NCBI GenBank assembly: GCA_035275285.1
Contig: DATENA010000008.1
Span: forward strand, 1 to 28,581
Length of the DNA stretch: 28,581 nt
Direction of reading: 5' to 3'
Source: Chersky-265 sp035275285
GTDB lineage: Bacteria > Fibrobacterota > Fibrobacteria > UBA11236
This document shows, piece after piece, positions 6,962-15,040 of this stretch; position 1 is the stretch's first letter, and each line of letters begins with the position of its first letter. The notes beneath the pieces are model-generated. The model had not been told where the DNA came from. It worked only from the letters and a program-made list of their open reading frames with translations, and did no database searches. The position numbers and the translations under genes were made by a program.

Positions 6962-7242
6962 TCAAAGCGTGATTCTGGAAGTCCCGCGCATACCCCAACC
7001 TGACGTGGAATCGGAACGTATTCTTCCTGATCCGATGAGCGCGCCGAGAATCGGCTTGTAAAAGGACTCCTTCTTGTACCAGGGCGATGTCCTCCTGCGT
7101 GGTTCCGGGGCATAGCCCATCGGGAGAATGTCCAAGTCCCCGTCATGGTCGAAGTCGCCGAACCGGATCTTGGCAGGGGAAGCCTCCCGGCGGCGTTGAC
7201 GCCTGCATGGCCCGTGCCGATATCGCGAAATTCCAGGCGCAT
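6962..7242 (-). pseudogene. Frameshifted FG-GAP/VCBS repeat protein remnant
   Basis: Behind a strong ribosome site (GGAGG) the frame starts at ATG 7242 with MRLEFRDIGTGHAGVNAA. A one-base frameshift later the sequence reads KIRFGDFDHDGDLDIL, the calcium-binding loop of FG-GAP/VCBS repeats. Near the 3' end a third frame reads FHVRLGYARDFQNHALK, resembling the last strand of an outer-membrane or surface protein. The intact protein would have been a secreted repeat protein. It follows the caspase operon by 22 bp on the same strand and may once have been its last gene. Confidence 0.5.
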
Positions 7243-7264
7243 AAGGACCTTCCTCCCGATCGGA

Positions 7265-9136
7265 TCAGAAAGAAATGAGGAACACGCGCGAACTGTCGGA
7301 GACCAGGATGCTCCTGGACCGATCGTCCAACGCCAGGCTCCGGGCCGGTTGGCCGCCGGGCAAAGGGAGGGTGCCGAGATCCCTCCCCACGCCGGGCGCG
7401 AAGACGATGATGAATGCATCCTCGGAAGCCGATGCGAAGCCGTTGCCCTGGAACTGCCCCAGGCTATTCCCAAAGGCCAAGCGCTCCACCGTGCCGCAAG
7501 AGATGGATCCGATCGGATCCAGATACTCATCGAATACCAGCACGCCGTTTCCGGAGGCGGCCGATCCCGCATACACGCGATCCCCGGTGACGGCCACGGC
7601 ATAGGCGGCTCCCCACGAGATCTCCGCCGCCGCCGTTACCTTGCCGTCCGCCTTGGAGATGCGCATTAAATGGCCTATGGGGGGGTGGCCTATGGGGTTG
7701 GGGGCATTGGCGTCCACCGCGTAATACGCGTCGAGGCCCGCCGCCAATCCGGGAGAATGCCGGAGCGGAAACGACGCGTCCCAGGTAAAGCCGGTCAAGG
7801 TATCGATCCTCTGCAAAGAGAGGGTCGATGCCTGGTAATGCGCCAGGGCCAAGGTGCCGTCGCCGAGCCGCCCTAAACTAAGCAGTTGGCCGCCATCCCG
7901 CAAGAGGCCGCCGGGTTGAAATGGAGTGGAAACGGCCGTGGACCTGGCCATGCCGCGCCAATCCAGGATGCGTCCGATGCGCTGGGCTTTCGGATAGGCG
8001 ATGTAAATGGCGTCACTGTCGGCCAGCACTTCCCCTGCTTCGAAGTATTCGGGAGAAGCCGGGTCGCCATTGTCATTGCCCAATGGCACGAAGCGCTGCA
8101 GCGAGGGGATCGGATTGTCCAAGGGAAAAACGCAGGCCTGGCCGGGTTGATCGATCGGCGTGGAGAGGGCGATGCCGAAGCCGGCGGCGGCGGCCACCGC
8201 GCCCACGGGATGCGACCATCCGATGTCGACGGGCTGGAAGGCGCTCGCGGGAGCGACCATGATAATAGCATTCCATTCGACCGAAGGGTACTTCACGACG
8301 GCCCCGATGCGGTCGGGTGCCGAGAGCGAGATGGTGTGGGGACCCTCGGGTACATTTGGGAATTCGAAAAGCCCCGTCGAATCCGTGAGCGATTGCCGAA
8401 CCCCATCATCCAACTGCGCCGTGAACCCGGCCTGCCCCGCGCGGTGGTTCCATTCCACCACGTGCCCACGGAGCGTGCTTTTATGCTTGTTGCGGATGAC
8501 GATCATGCTATCCACCGGGATCCCGTTCGCGGTCAGGATCAAGGAAGCGGTATCGTATCCGATCGGCAGGCCGGCTACCAATCGCACGCGTAAGCCCGCG
8601 ACCGGACCGGATTGCCATGAGGCGCTGAACCAGCTCGCGGCCGTCGAATACCCCATGGCATAGGCGCCCGCATCCCCCACCGCCGCGACGGCGACGGAAT
8701 CCCCGTTCAGCAAGGTCAAGGAATCCGCCAGGAAATGCGGGGGCTTTGGTTTCGGCTTCGGCCCCGTATCTGCCGGGGCTGCGCAGCTATCCACCACCAC
8801 GGTGCCCGCCCCGCCCCGCTGGATGCGCTCTACGAAGCATTGCCCGCGCGAAGCCTTATAGCCGTAAACCACGTAGACCAGCTTGCGATCGGCGTCCGCC
8901 ATGGTTATGCCCAGGCTATCCGCGGAGCGGAGCGGGCCTTTCCACAGCAGGGCCACCCGGGAGGAATCCTGCGCGTCTTCCAGCCACACTTCCACGGAAT
9001 CGAGGTGCAGGGAATCGTCGGGGAGGCGGATGTCCGAGCGCGCGTCGTAGGCATTGTCGGGCCGCACCACGGGCTGTTGCAGGCAGCCCAAGGCCAGCGG
9101 CACGAGGCAGGCGACGAGCGACCCGCGGGCCTTCAT
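7265..9136 (-). CDS. Large lipoprotein with a carboxypeptidase-regulatory-like domain and a beta-rich C-terminus
   Basis: A 623-residue protein with a lipobox (LVPLALGC, Cys18), so it is exported and lipid-anchored. Residues about 30-230 are unassigned. Residues about 240-320 resemble a carboxypeptidase-regulatory-like domain (DSTGLFEFPNVPEGPHTI). The last 280 residues have repeated strand-turn units (GRLGDGTLALAHY, ISKADGKVTAAAE, VTGDRVYAGS, LDDRSRSILVSDS) like a beta-propeller. It begins inside the caspase stop codon (ATGA) and is the last intact gene of the sigma/anti-sigma/caspase operon. A role as substrate, partner or sensor of the caspase is inference. Confidence 0.75.
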   Translation of the reverse strand: MKARGSLVACLVPLALGCLQQPVVRPDNAYDARSDIRLPDDSLHLDSVEVWLEDAQDSSRVALLWKGPLRSADSLGITMADADRKLVYVVYGYKASRGQCFVERIQRGGAGTVVVDSCAAPADTGPKPKPKPPHFLADSLTLLNGDSVAVAAVGDAGAYAMGYSTAASWFSASWQSGPVAGLRVRLVAGLPIGYDTASLILTANGIPVDSMIVIRNKHKSTLRGHVVEWNHRAGQAGFTAQLDDGVRQSLTDSTGLFEFPNVPEGPHTISLSAPDRIGAVVKYPSVEWNAIIMVAPASAFQPVDIGWSHPVGAVAAAAGFGIALSTPIDQPGQACVFPLDNPIPSLQRFVPLGNDNGDPASPEYFEAGEVLADSDAIYIAYPKAQRIGRILDWRGMARSTAVSTPFQPGGLLRDGGQLLSLGRLGDGTLALAHYQASTLSLQRIDTLTGFTWDASFPLRHSPGLAAGLDAYYAVDANAPNPIGHPPIGHLMRISKADGKVTAAAEISWGAAYAVAVTGDRVYAGSAASGNGVLVFDEYLDPIGSISCGTVERLAFGNSLGQFQGNGFASASEDAFIIVFAPGVGRDLGTLPLPGGQPARSLALDDRSRSILVSDSSRVFLISF

Positions 9137-10689
9137 GGCCCGTACCGCAGCGAGAGGGACAGGGGGAAGGCGGGATCGCCACGCAGACCGGTCCCGGCTT
9201 CGCGGCTCAGGAAGAAGCCGGCTTCGGCCGCAACCGAAAGGCCGAAGCCCGCGCCCAGGGCCCGTTCGAACCCTAACGCGGCGAAGCCCCCCAGCACGTC
9301 GGCGCGGGGCAAGTCGCGGCCGTTCACGGATTGGGAGAGGGACCACCACTCGCCCCTGGGCCCCACGGAAGCCGCTCCCAGCCATGAGTAGCTCCAATAA
9401 TACCGTATCTCTATCGATACTCCGACCCCTCCCTGCACCATGCGGTTGCCGGCCGCGGCCTCGGCGGCCGAGGGCAGGAAGAGGCCGGCGGCGGAGAGAG
9501 CCCAACCGCCGGCGCGGGTCTCCAAGGCCGCCTCCAGCCCCAGGGCCGGGGCGGTGCGCCCGGGGAAGGCCGGATAGAAGCGGGGCCGGGCCGCCACTTG
9601 CAGCAGGGATCGATCGGCCGGCGCCTCGGAGGCGGCCTCAAAACGGCCCTTGGCCTCCAGGCGGCCCTCGCCCGCCGGGGCGAAGTCCTTGGGGCCCAGC
9701 GCCACGGCCTTGCCCTTGCGCAGATCGGCGAAGCCCGACGCGCTTTGCTTGCCGCGGCCCCGGCAGACCAGGTAGGCCGCGCGCGGGAGCGCCAGGCGCA
9801 CGCCTTCCGGATCGGAAAGGTGCAGTTCGGCTACCTGGGTCCCGCCGGCGGCCTCCAGCACGCGGTATTCGTCGGCGGGCAGGCCCTGTAGCGACAGGAA
9901 GGCTTGCCCTAGGTCCAAGCGCGTCAGCACCACCCCGTCCGAGCCATGGGCATCCACGTCGAAGCCGGGGGTTTGCGACAAGGCTTTTTCGCGCGCCAGG
10001 CGCAAGCGCAAGCCCGCCTGGGTGTAGGCATAGGCTTCCCACAGGGTGACCTTGCCGTCGCGATCGAAATCGGCCGCTCCGCGCAGCCCGGTCACGAAGT
10101 AGTGGGTGAACAGCGAGCCCCTCAATTCCCTGCTTTCCCGCGAGATCTCGCCCGCCGAACTGGAAGTGAGAATGGCCGAACCGTTGACGCTCAGCTCGTC
10201 CTGGTAATGGATGGGGATGGGGTCGGCCAGGCCGCCTCCCTTGGCCTGGATGAGCGAACCGCTGAAGCAGGCATCGGCGATGAGCAGCTTGAAATCGGCG
10301 GCGAGCCCGGAGAAATAGTCGCGCACCTCGGCCAGGGGCAGGCTTTCGCCTTGCACATGCAGGGCCTGGTCGGAGCCATGGCCCGAGTAGTAGATGAGGA
10401 CTTGGACCTTGCGGCCCCGAGCCTTGAGCGATTGGACACGGGCGCGCATATCGCCCAGAGCCAGCTTCACCTTGGCCGCATCGGCCTCCAGGAGCAGATA
10501 TCCTGCCCCCTTGTCCACTCCGCCCAGTTGCACAAGCGCGGCATACACCTGCTCGGCGTCGCGGGTGGCATAGCTCAGGGGTTTCTCGTCGGCGAGCCCT
10601 TCATTGTCGCCCACCACCAAGGCCAAGCGATCGAGGCCGCATGCGGGCAGGCCCAGCAGCAGGATCCCGGCCGCCAACCCCTTCCTCAT
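9133..10689 (-). CDS. Exported caspase-like protease (peptidase C14) with a barrel-like C-terminus
   Basis: A 518-residue protein. The N-terminus (MRKGLAAGILLLGLPAC) is a signal peptide, probably of lipoprotein type with Cys17. Residues about 20-250 form a caspase-like domain: LALVVGDNEG, the catalytic His104 in IYYSGHGSD and Cys141 in LLIADACFSGS. The region DFDRDGKVTLWEAY resembles a calcium loop. The C-terminal 170 residues consist of alternating hydrophobic strands rich in Gly and aromatics, ending LSLSLRYGP, like an outer-membrane beta-barrel. Caspase-like proteases cut after Arg/Lys or Asp; the specificity is not visible. It overlaps both neighbours by 4 bp and has no ribosome site of its own, so its synthesis is coupled to the anti-sigma factor. 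Confidence 0.85.
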   Translation of the reverse strand: MRKGLAAGILLLGLPACGLDRLALVVGDNEGLADEKPLSYATRDAEQVYAALVQLGGVDKGAGYLLLEADAAKVKLALGDMRARVQSLKARGRKVQVLIYYSGHGSDQALHVQGESLPLAEVRDYFSGLAADFKLLIADACFSGSLIQAKGGGLADPIPIHYQDELSVNGSAILTSSSAGEISRESRELRGSLFTHYFVTGLRGAADFDRDGKVTLWEAYAYTQAGLRLRLAREKALSQTPGFDVDAHGSDGVVLTRLDLGQAFLSLQGLPADEYRVLEAAGGTQVAELHLSDPEGVRLALPRAAYLVCRGRGKQSASGFADLRKGKAVALGPKDFAPAGEGRLEAKGRFEAASEAPADRSLLQVAARPRFYPAFPGRTAPALGLEAALETRAGGWALSAAGLFLPSAAEAAAGNRMVQGGVGVSIEIRYYWSYSWLGAASVGPRGEWWSLSQSVNGRDLPRADVLGGFAALGFERALGAGFGLSVAAEAGFFLSREAGTGLRGDPAFPLSLSLRYGP

Positions 10690-11468
10690 GGGGAATTCAG
10701 GATCAGGAAGGTGCGCAGATGCAGGAAGGCATCGCCTTCGGCGGCGGCCTCGCCCCCGCCTTCGATGAAGGCCCGCGCGGCATGGGCGTCGAAGGGCCCG
10801 GCGGACCAAAGGCAATAGAGACGCTCCCGTCTCCATCCCGAGTCCAGCACCAGGCTGTACGGCAGGTTTTCGCCCTTGGGCCCGCCCCGCGGTTCGCCCT
10901 GGCCGTCGGCCATATAGGTCTTCAGGGGGCCGCCGTCGTCGCGGTAGAGCACGGCGTAGTGTACGGGCCGATTCGAAACGATCCCCAATTGCAAGGTGTC
11001 TCCGGGCTTGCACGCGATGGAATCGTCCGTGACCGGCCTGCCGTCCACGAATAGGACGAACCTGGCCGTACCCTTGGGGGACAGGTCGTCCGAAGGGGCG
11101 GGCCGGAAGGGCAGGCGCAGGACGACCGCGGCCAGCGCCAGCAACGCGGCCGCGGCGAAGACGGGGCGCCAGGCCGGGCCCGCGAAGAGGGCGCGCAGGC
11201 GCTTCAGTAACACCTCGGTTACGGGGGCGGGGTTGCGCTTGGCGCGCCGGGTGGCGCCCAGGTGTTCCAGGCTGGGGTACTGGGCGGCGAAGGCATCGCG
11301 CGCCGAGCGCGCGTCGCGCACCAGGGCGGCGCAGTCGGGGCAGGCGGCCAGGTGGGCCTCGAAGGCGGCGCGGTCGGCCGCCGCGGTTTCCCCGGCCAGG
11401 TAGGCGGAGATGGAAAGCCGCGAAGGGTGCGGGCCGGCCGGGCCGGCGGAAGCAGGGAGGGGCTTCAC
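10686..11468 (-). CDS. Zinc-motif anti-sigma factor with a DUF4384-like periplasmic domain
   Basis: A 260-residue protein starting at GTG 11468, with GGAG 8 bases upstream, inside the sigma-factor stop (GTGA). The N-terminal cytoplasmic part has the zinc-associated anti-sigma motif H39-x3-C43-x2-C46. A single membrane segment follows at residues about 102-116. The external part (CKPGDTLQLGIVSNRPVHYA, then VLYRDDGGPLKTYM) resembles DUF4384 domains, which often accompany bacterial caspase genes. It should hold the adjacent sigma factor inactive until an envelope signal arrives. The operon order sigma then anti-sigma is classic. The domain assignment of the outer part is from pattern only. Confidence 0.8.
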   Translation of the reverse strand: MKPLPASAGPAGPHPSRLSISAYLAGETAAADRAAFEAHLAACPDCAALVRDARSARDAFAAQYPSLEHLGATRRAKRNPAPVTEVLLKRLRALFAGPAWRPVFAAAALLALAAVVLRLPFRPAPSDDLSPKGTARFVLFVDGRPVTDDSIACKPGDTLQLGIVSNRPVHYAVLYRDDGGPLKTYMADGQGEPRGGPKGENLPYSLVLDSGWRRERLYCLWSAGPFDAHAARAFIEGGGEAAAEGDAFLHLRTFLILNSP

Positions 11469-12109
11469 CGGAATCGCTCCATCTTGGCCCTGAAGGCCAC
11501 CACCTTGCGATGCACCGTGGTGCGCGAGATGCCCAGTTTCTCCACCACTTCCTCTTGGGTCAGGCCCTCCAGGTAGAGCAGGAACAGGATCTCCGCCGTT
11601 TCCGCGTCCGCTTCCCGGGTGATGCGGTCCAGCAGCAGCTTCGCGTCCAACTGGACTTCCGGCGAGGTATGCAACATGTCCTCGAAGTCCGGGAAGCCCG
11701 CGGCGTCCGCCTCGAACCTGCGTTTGCGGCAAAGCTGGATGCATTCGTTCACCGCGATGCGGTACATCCACGAGTAGATCCCGCTTTGGCCCTTGAATCC
11801 GCCCAGGTTCTGCTGGACCTTGAGGAAAACCTGGTTGACCATGTCCTCGGCATCTTCCTTGTTCCGCACATACTTGAGGCACACCCAATACAAGGAAGCG
11901 CCGTACTTGCGGTACAGATCGCCTACGCCGGGGGCCCCGGCGGGGGGAGCGAAGCCCCCCTCGGCCGGCGCCGCGGATACGGAGCCTTCCTTTTTCGATT
12001 GTCCAGGCGCGTCCGGAACGATGGAAAAAGCATGGAGCCACCGCTGCGCGAAGCGTACCAGCCTCGCGAAGCCCGCCATACGTCCACCGATCAAGACGGC
12101 ATTCATCAT
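11465..12109 (-). CDS. ECF-type RNA polymerase sigma factor
   Basis: About 214 residues. Region 2 is visible as LYRKYGASLYWVCLKYVRNK, then EDAEDMVNQVFLKV and SGIYSWMYRIAVNECI. Region 4 reads LYLEGLTQEEVVEKLGISRT and VHRKVVAFRAKM. No sigma region 1 or 3 is present, as in ECF factors. An unusual N-terminal extension of about 60 residues, rich in Ala and Pro, precedes region 2. The start is uncertain: ATG 12109 or 12106, with GGAG rather far upstream, or ATG 12079, preceded by a GGTGGA. It heads a four-gene overlapping operon and probably transcribes that operon itself. Confidence 0.85.
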   Translation of the reverse strand: MMNAVLIGGRMAGFARLVRFAQRWLHAFSIVPDAPGQSKKEGSVSAAPAEGGFAPPAGAPGVGDLYRKYGASLYWVCLKYVRNKEDAEDMVNQVFLKVQQNLGGFKGQSGIYSWMYRIAVNECIQLCRKRRFEADAAGFPDFEDMLHTSPEVQLDAKLLLDRITREADAETAEILFLLYLEGLTQEEVVEKLGISRTTVHRKVVAFRAKMERFR

Positions 12110-12137
12110 TTGGATGCGCAAGCTCCTGGCAATGTTA

Positions 12138-12152
12138 CGTGCCGTTGGCACG
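12138..12152. promoter_or_regulatory. Short perfect inverted repeat upstream of the sigma gene
   Basis: CGTGCC-GTT-GGCACG, 6-bp arms with a 3-base spacer, lies about 30 bp before the sigma start codon. It could be an operator or a leader hairpin. No clear -35/-10 pair was found in the gap. Confidence 0.3.
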
Positions 12153-12187
12153 GCTCCCCGCGGAAGGAGCAAATTACTTAAAATCCC

Positions 12188-12235
12188 GGCCGCCCCGCAG
12201 GGCCGCCGATGCCCGTAACCAAGGCCCTGGCGGCC
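12188..12235. terminator. Long GC-only hairpin between the phosphodiesterase and sigma genes
   Basis: Arms at 12188-12204 and 12223-12235 pair as GGCCGCC/GGCGGCC and AGGGCC/GGCCCT, with a 4-base bulge and an 18-base loop. On the minus strand it is followed by GGGATTTTAAG, a weak T run. It may terminate transcripts from the phosphodiesterase gene or act in the leader of the sigma operon; the T run is too short to be sure. Confidence 0.35.
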
Positions 12236-12326
12236 ATTTCCCCAATAGAGGATTTGCAAGGAATATGGGGGTGAAAAGGGAAGGGCAATCCACGGTGACC
12301 GCTTGGGATCCGGCCTAGGAGCATAC

Positions 12327-13652
12327 TTAGAAAAGCGCGGCTTCGAGGACCGCGCCGTCCGGCTTATGCAACCGGACCACGTCGCCCGCGTTGTCCAGGG
12401 AAAGGCCCGGCAGGCGCGCCGAGGCGGCGGCCGGAACCGGGATGGACAGGCGCGTCTTCCCATCGGCGCGGACGATGTCCACGCGATCGAAAACGAAGGG
12501 CGCCGTAATGCTCAAGCCCCCGCGCTCCGGCAGGCTGCGCACGGAGATTTTCCCCCCGGACCCCATGCGGCGGCCGATGGAGGTGTTGGCCTTGAGGATG
12601 GGCAGCATGGCGTTGCGGTAGCTGATGTAATCCGCCTTGGGCTTCATGTTCACGCTTTTCAGGAACTTCAGCACGTAATGGGGATGGCTCACGTCGCGCG
12701 GAGCGCCCACGAAGATGTTGGAGAGGAAGGTGCCCGTGGGCTCCTTGGGGGTTATCGTCACGGCCGGATCGAGCACGCCCTTCAGGGGACGCAGCCCGAG
12801 GAAGGAGTCGGCCATGATGGCCAGGTCCGAAAGCTCGGCATAGGGGATGGTCGCGCCTTTCTTCACGCCCGGTCCGTAGAAGCCGATGAAAGGGTCCCAC
12901 GAGGTGATCTGGTCCGCGTCGTGCAGGGAGATGGGATTGTCGTTCATGCCGTGATCGGCCGCGACCATGAGCAGGGTGCTGTCCCAGATGCCGGCGGTCT
13001 TGAGGGCGGCGATGAGGCGGCCCAATTGCGCGTCCGCCACCAGGATGGCCTTGTTGTAGGAGGAAGCGGGATCGGGGATGCCCGCGGGCCCGGTCCAGCC
13101 GTCTCGCACCCGCTGGGGATGCAAGCGGATGAGGCGCGCCTTGTCGTTCTTGAAATGGTCGATGCCGAATTGGACCACGGCCTCGTCCGAGATATCCCCC
13201 GCCAGATGGTAGTCCGGGGTGGTGATTTCGGCGTAGTTGGGGGTGCCGCCGGCGTAGACGGATTTGATGCCTTTCTCGCGGGCCGCGAGGAAGATGTCGT
13301 CCACGTTCTTGGACTCGAAGAGATGGCACCCGTTGTGCACCGCGACGTTACCGGGGGAAGTCTTGCCCCAGGGCTGCTTGCCGCCCTCGATGGTATAGCC
13401 TTCCTTGGGATAGGGCGAATAGGAGGTATCCGCGACCACGCCGCTGTCGTATATCATTTTCAGGTTCACGGCGCCGTTGGCGGCCATCAGCTTGGCCGAA
13501 GGCGGTTGCAGGCCATCGATCAGGTACAGGACCACGGCCCTTTCCGCGCAGGCCGGCCCTGCGAGGAGGAGCAGGGCGAGTCCCGCTCCCCATCCCTTTG
13601 TACCGATGCTTCGTTTGCCGCTTGGGTGACCGCCCACGCCCCATTCCCGCAT
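12327..13652 (-). CDS. Exported alkaline-phosphatase-superfamily phosphodiesterase
   Basis: A 441-residue protein with a signal peptide whose hydrophobic core (GAGLALLLLAGPACA) lies near residues 20-35 after a long basic start. Family metal-binding points are visible: Asp in VVLYLIDGLQ, the probable nucleophile region KTSPGNVAVHNG, the D/H residues in TPDYHLAGD, and the C-proximal VAADHGMNDN motif. Type I phosphodiesterases and nucleotide pyrophosphatases of this fold hydrolyse phosphate diesters or monoesters outside the cytoplasm; the substrate is unknown. ATG 13652 has AAAGGGG 7 bases upstream. It lies upstream of the sigma operon on the same strand, with a 217-bp gap, so it is probably a separate unit. 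Confidence 0.8.
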   Translation of the reverse strand: MREWGVGGHPSGKRSIGTKGWGAGLALLLLAGPACAERAVVLYLIDGLQPPSAKLMAANGAVNLKMIYDSGVVADTSYSPYPKEGYTIEGGKQPWGKTSPGNVAVHNGCHLFESKNVDDIFLAAREKGIKSVYAGGTPNYAEITTPDYHLAGDISDEAVVQFGIDHFKNDKARLIRLHPQRVRDGWTGPAGIPDPASSYNKAILVADAQLGRLIAALKTAGIWDSTLLMVAADHGMNDNPISLHDADQITSWDPFIGFYGPGVKKGATIPYAELSDLAIMADSFLGLRPLKGVLDPAVTITPKEPTGTFLSNIFVGAPRDVSHPHYVLKFLKSVNMKPKADYISYRNAMLPILKANTSIGRRMGSGGKISVRSLPERGGLSITAPFVFDRVDIVRADGKTRLSIPVPAAASARLPGLSLDNAGDVVRLHKPDGAVLEAALF

Positions 13653-13688
13653 AGGAACCCCTTTTCCGGAAGTGAATAGAATCCCGAA

Positions 13689-13702
13689 CCTACTATAATA
13701 GG
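13689..13702 (-). promoter_or_regulatory. Possible -10 region of the phosphodiesterase gene
   Basis: TATTAT (13700-13695, minus strand) lies within the palindromic stretch CCTATTATAGTAGG, about 43 bp before the start codon. No good -35 box was found, so the call is weak. Confidence 0.3.
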
Positions 13703-13749
13703 CGTACCGGGGGTTTGCGGCCGCAGGATTGCCGGGTCCGGGAACTTTA

Positions 13750-14130
13750 TTATTCACAAGAGTGAGCCCGCGTTTTCGCGCGGGATGGGCGGACAGGGCG
13801 TGAATGGGCCCCGGGATGGGGAAAATTCGCGGATTGACAGGATGTTCGGGTCCGGTTTCGGGGCCTTATACGACCCCGAGCTTTTCCAGGTCGCGTCAAT
13901 CCTCCAGGGAGCAAATGAAATCGGGCGAACCCAAAGACAGCCAAATAGGTCAGGAGCCCGCGGTTGGGATCCGCGATCAGGATTTGGGCGTCGCGCACCA
14001 GGAGCGGACCCGGCGCCGCGCCGTACATCCCCTGGTTCAGCCATTCGGCCTTGCCGGGCGAAAGGGCCAGCACCCCCTTGTAGGTGGAGCCGCCTATGTA
14101 AACAATGCTGATTTCCCAAAACCTCGCCAA
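13750..14130 (-). pseudogene. Probable 5'-truncated gene remnant next to the MITE
   Basis: The frame reads FWEISIVYIGGSTYKGVLAL, then LVRDAQILIADPNRGLLTYL and is protein-like for about 75 codons, after which it turns into low-quality sequence. There is no ATG; the only possible start is TTG 14130. Extended upstream, the frame reaches a stop codon within the inverted repeat of the adjacent MITE. The 5' part was probably lost when, or after, the MITE inserted. Strand-turn units such as LLVRDAQILIADPNRG hint at a beta-propeller protein, but the family is not recognised. Confidence 0.35.
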
Positions 14131-14141
14131 GTGAAAACTTA

Positions 14142-14320
14142 GGGTCCGTTAAGAAATAAATGGAGCAAAGGAGCCCCCAGATGGGGGTCAGATTGGCCCG
14201 ATCGGATTGAGCAAAACCTGACGCATAGCAGCGCTATGTCGAAGGTTTTGCGATTGACGATCGGGCCAAGATGGCCCTCAGATGGGCGGCGAACTGCTTC
14301 AGTTATTTCTTAACGGACCC
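14142..14320. mobile_element. 179-bp palindromic MITE, IS5-family-like
   Basis: Perfect 18-bp terminal inverted repeats, GGGTCCGTTAAGAAATAA at 14142-14159 and its complement at 14303-14320, are flanked by the 3-bp direct repeat TTA (14139-14141 and 14321-14323). The inside is also palindromic about 14231: TTGGCCCGATCG (14193-14204) pairs with 14258-14269, GCAAAACCT with AGGTTTTGC, and CATAGC-AGC-GCTATG forms the tip. There is no coding capacity. The GGG start of the repeats and a TNA-type target duplication fit elements mobilised by an IS5-group transposase. Confidence 0.8.
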
Positions 14321-14340
14321 TTAGAAGGGTTGCCGGCGGT

Positions 14341-15021
14341 TCAACGCTTGGCCTCGCCTGCAATCACAAACAAGAGACCTGCGGACAGGTAGAACATAGG
14401 CGCCGGTTTGATGTTTTCCGGGAAAACGTATCCAAACCCGCCTTCGAATACGAACCTTTGATTCCCGCTCACCCGTCCGGCCGCGCCGAAGTTTGCGAGG
14501 GGAAACCAAGCATCGGCACCCGCCTCCTCCCCCGTCCCGATAAGCTTCCCGGGGTAACCCTTCGCGGCTCCCAGTCTCAGGGAGGAATAGAAATTCCATG
14601 GGCCGTTTCCATCGGTTCCAATCGTCATCCCGATATCTCCGTTCAGGCTTTTCCCATCTGAATCATCCGCGACTCCGATGCCGCCCTCTACCCGCGTCCT
14701 GGGGCTTGATTGCAACCGGCCTGCCAATTTTGCGGTCAAACCGCTTTTGCCGTTGCGTTCATAACCGATTGCGTCCATCCCCAAATCAAAGGTCCGGGAA
14801 ATCCCATACTTGTAGCGCACGAACCCGCCAAGACCCGTCCCATGCGCACTGTCAAAGAGAATTGCGCCTGACCCAATGGCAATGGCTGTCTCGGATTGGG
14901 ATTTCCCGACCACCTTGGGACCGCCGAAGGTGGCCAGCGGAGAGGGCGGAGCGATGGGGGCGCAATTGAAGAACAACGCCCCAATCGGCAGTATCCCGAT
15001 CACTCTAAGGAGCGAAAACAT
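14341..15021 (-). CDS. Hypothetical lipoprotein with barrel-like strands
   Basis: A 226-residue protein. The N-terminus has a lipobox (IGALFFNC, about Cys20). The rest alternates polar and hydrophobic residues with many Gly (GLGGFVRYKYGISRTFDLGM, GLTAKLAGRLQSSPRTRVEG, FYLSAGLLFVIA), which suggests an outer-membrane barrel or beta-sandwich. I do not recognise a family. GGGGA lies close to ATG 15021. Its stop codon is only 20 bp from the MITE, which therefore inserted just behind the gene and left it intact. Confidence 0.65.
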   Translation of the reverse strand: MFSLLRVIGILPIGALFFNCAPIAPPSPLATFGGPKVVGKSQSETAIAIGSGAILFDSAHGTGLGGFVRYKYGISRTFDLGMDAIGYERNGKSGLTAKLAGRLQSSPRTRVEGGIGVADDSDGKSLNGDIGMTIGTDGNGPWNFYSSLRLGAAKGYPGKLIGTGEEAGADAWFPLANFGAAGRVSGNQRFVFEGGFGYVFPENIKPAPMFYLSAGLLFVIAGEAKR

Positions 15022-15040
15022 TTTCCCCGGAAATTCCCAT

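Noticed and set aside
12303..13679. Long plus-strand open frame opposite the phosphodiesterase gene
   Set aside because: It is a shadow of a gene with signal peptide and metal-binding motifs; the translation shows no recognisable pattern.
13750..14130. Complete protein starting at TTG 14130
   Set aside because: No ribosome site was seen, the frame is cut by the MITE inverted repeat on its 5' side, and the last third is low-quality sequence, so it is listed as a remnant.
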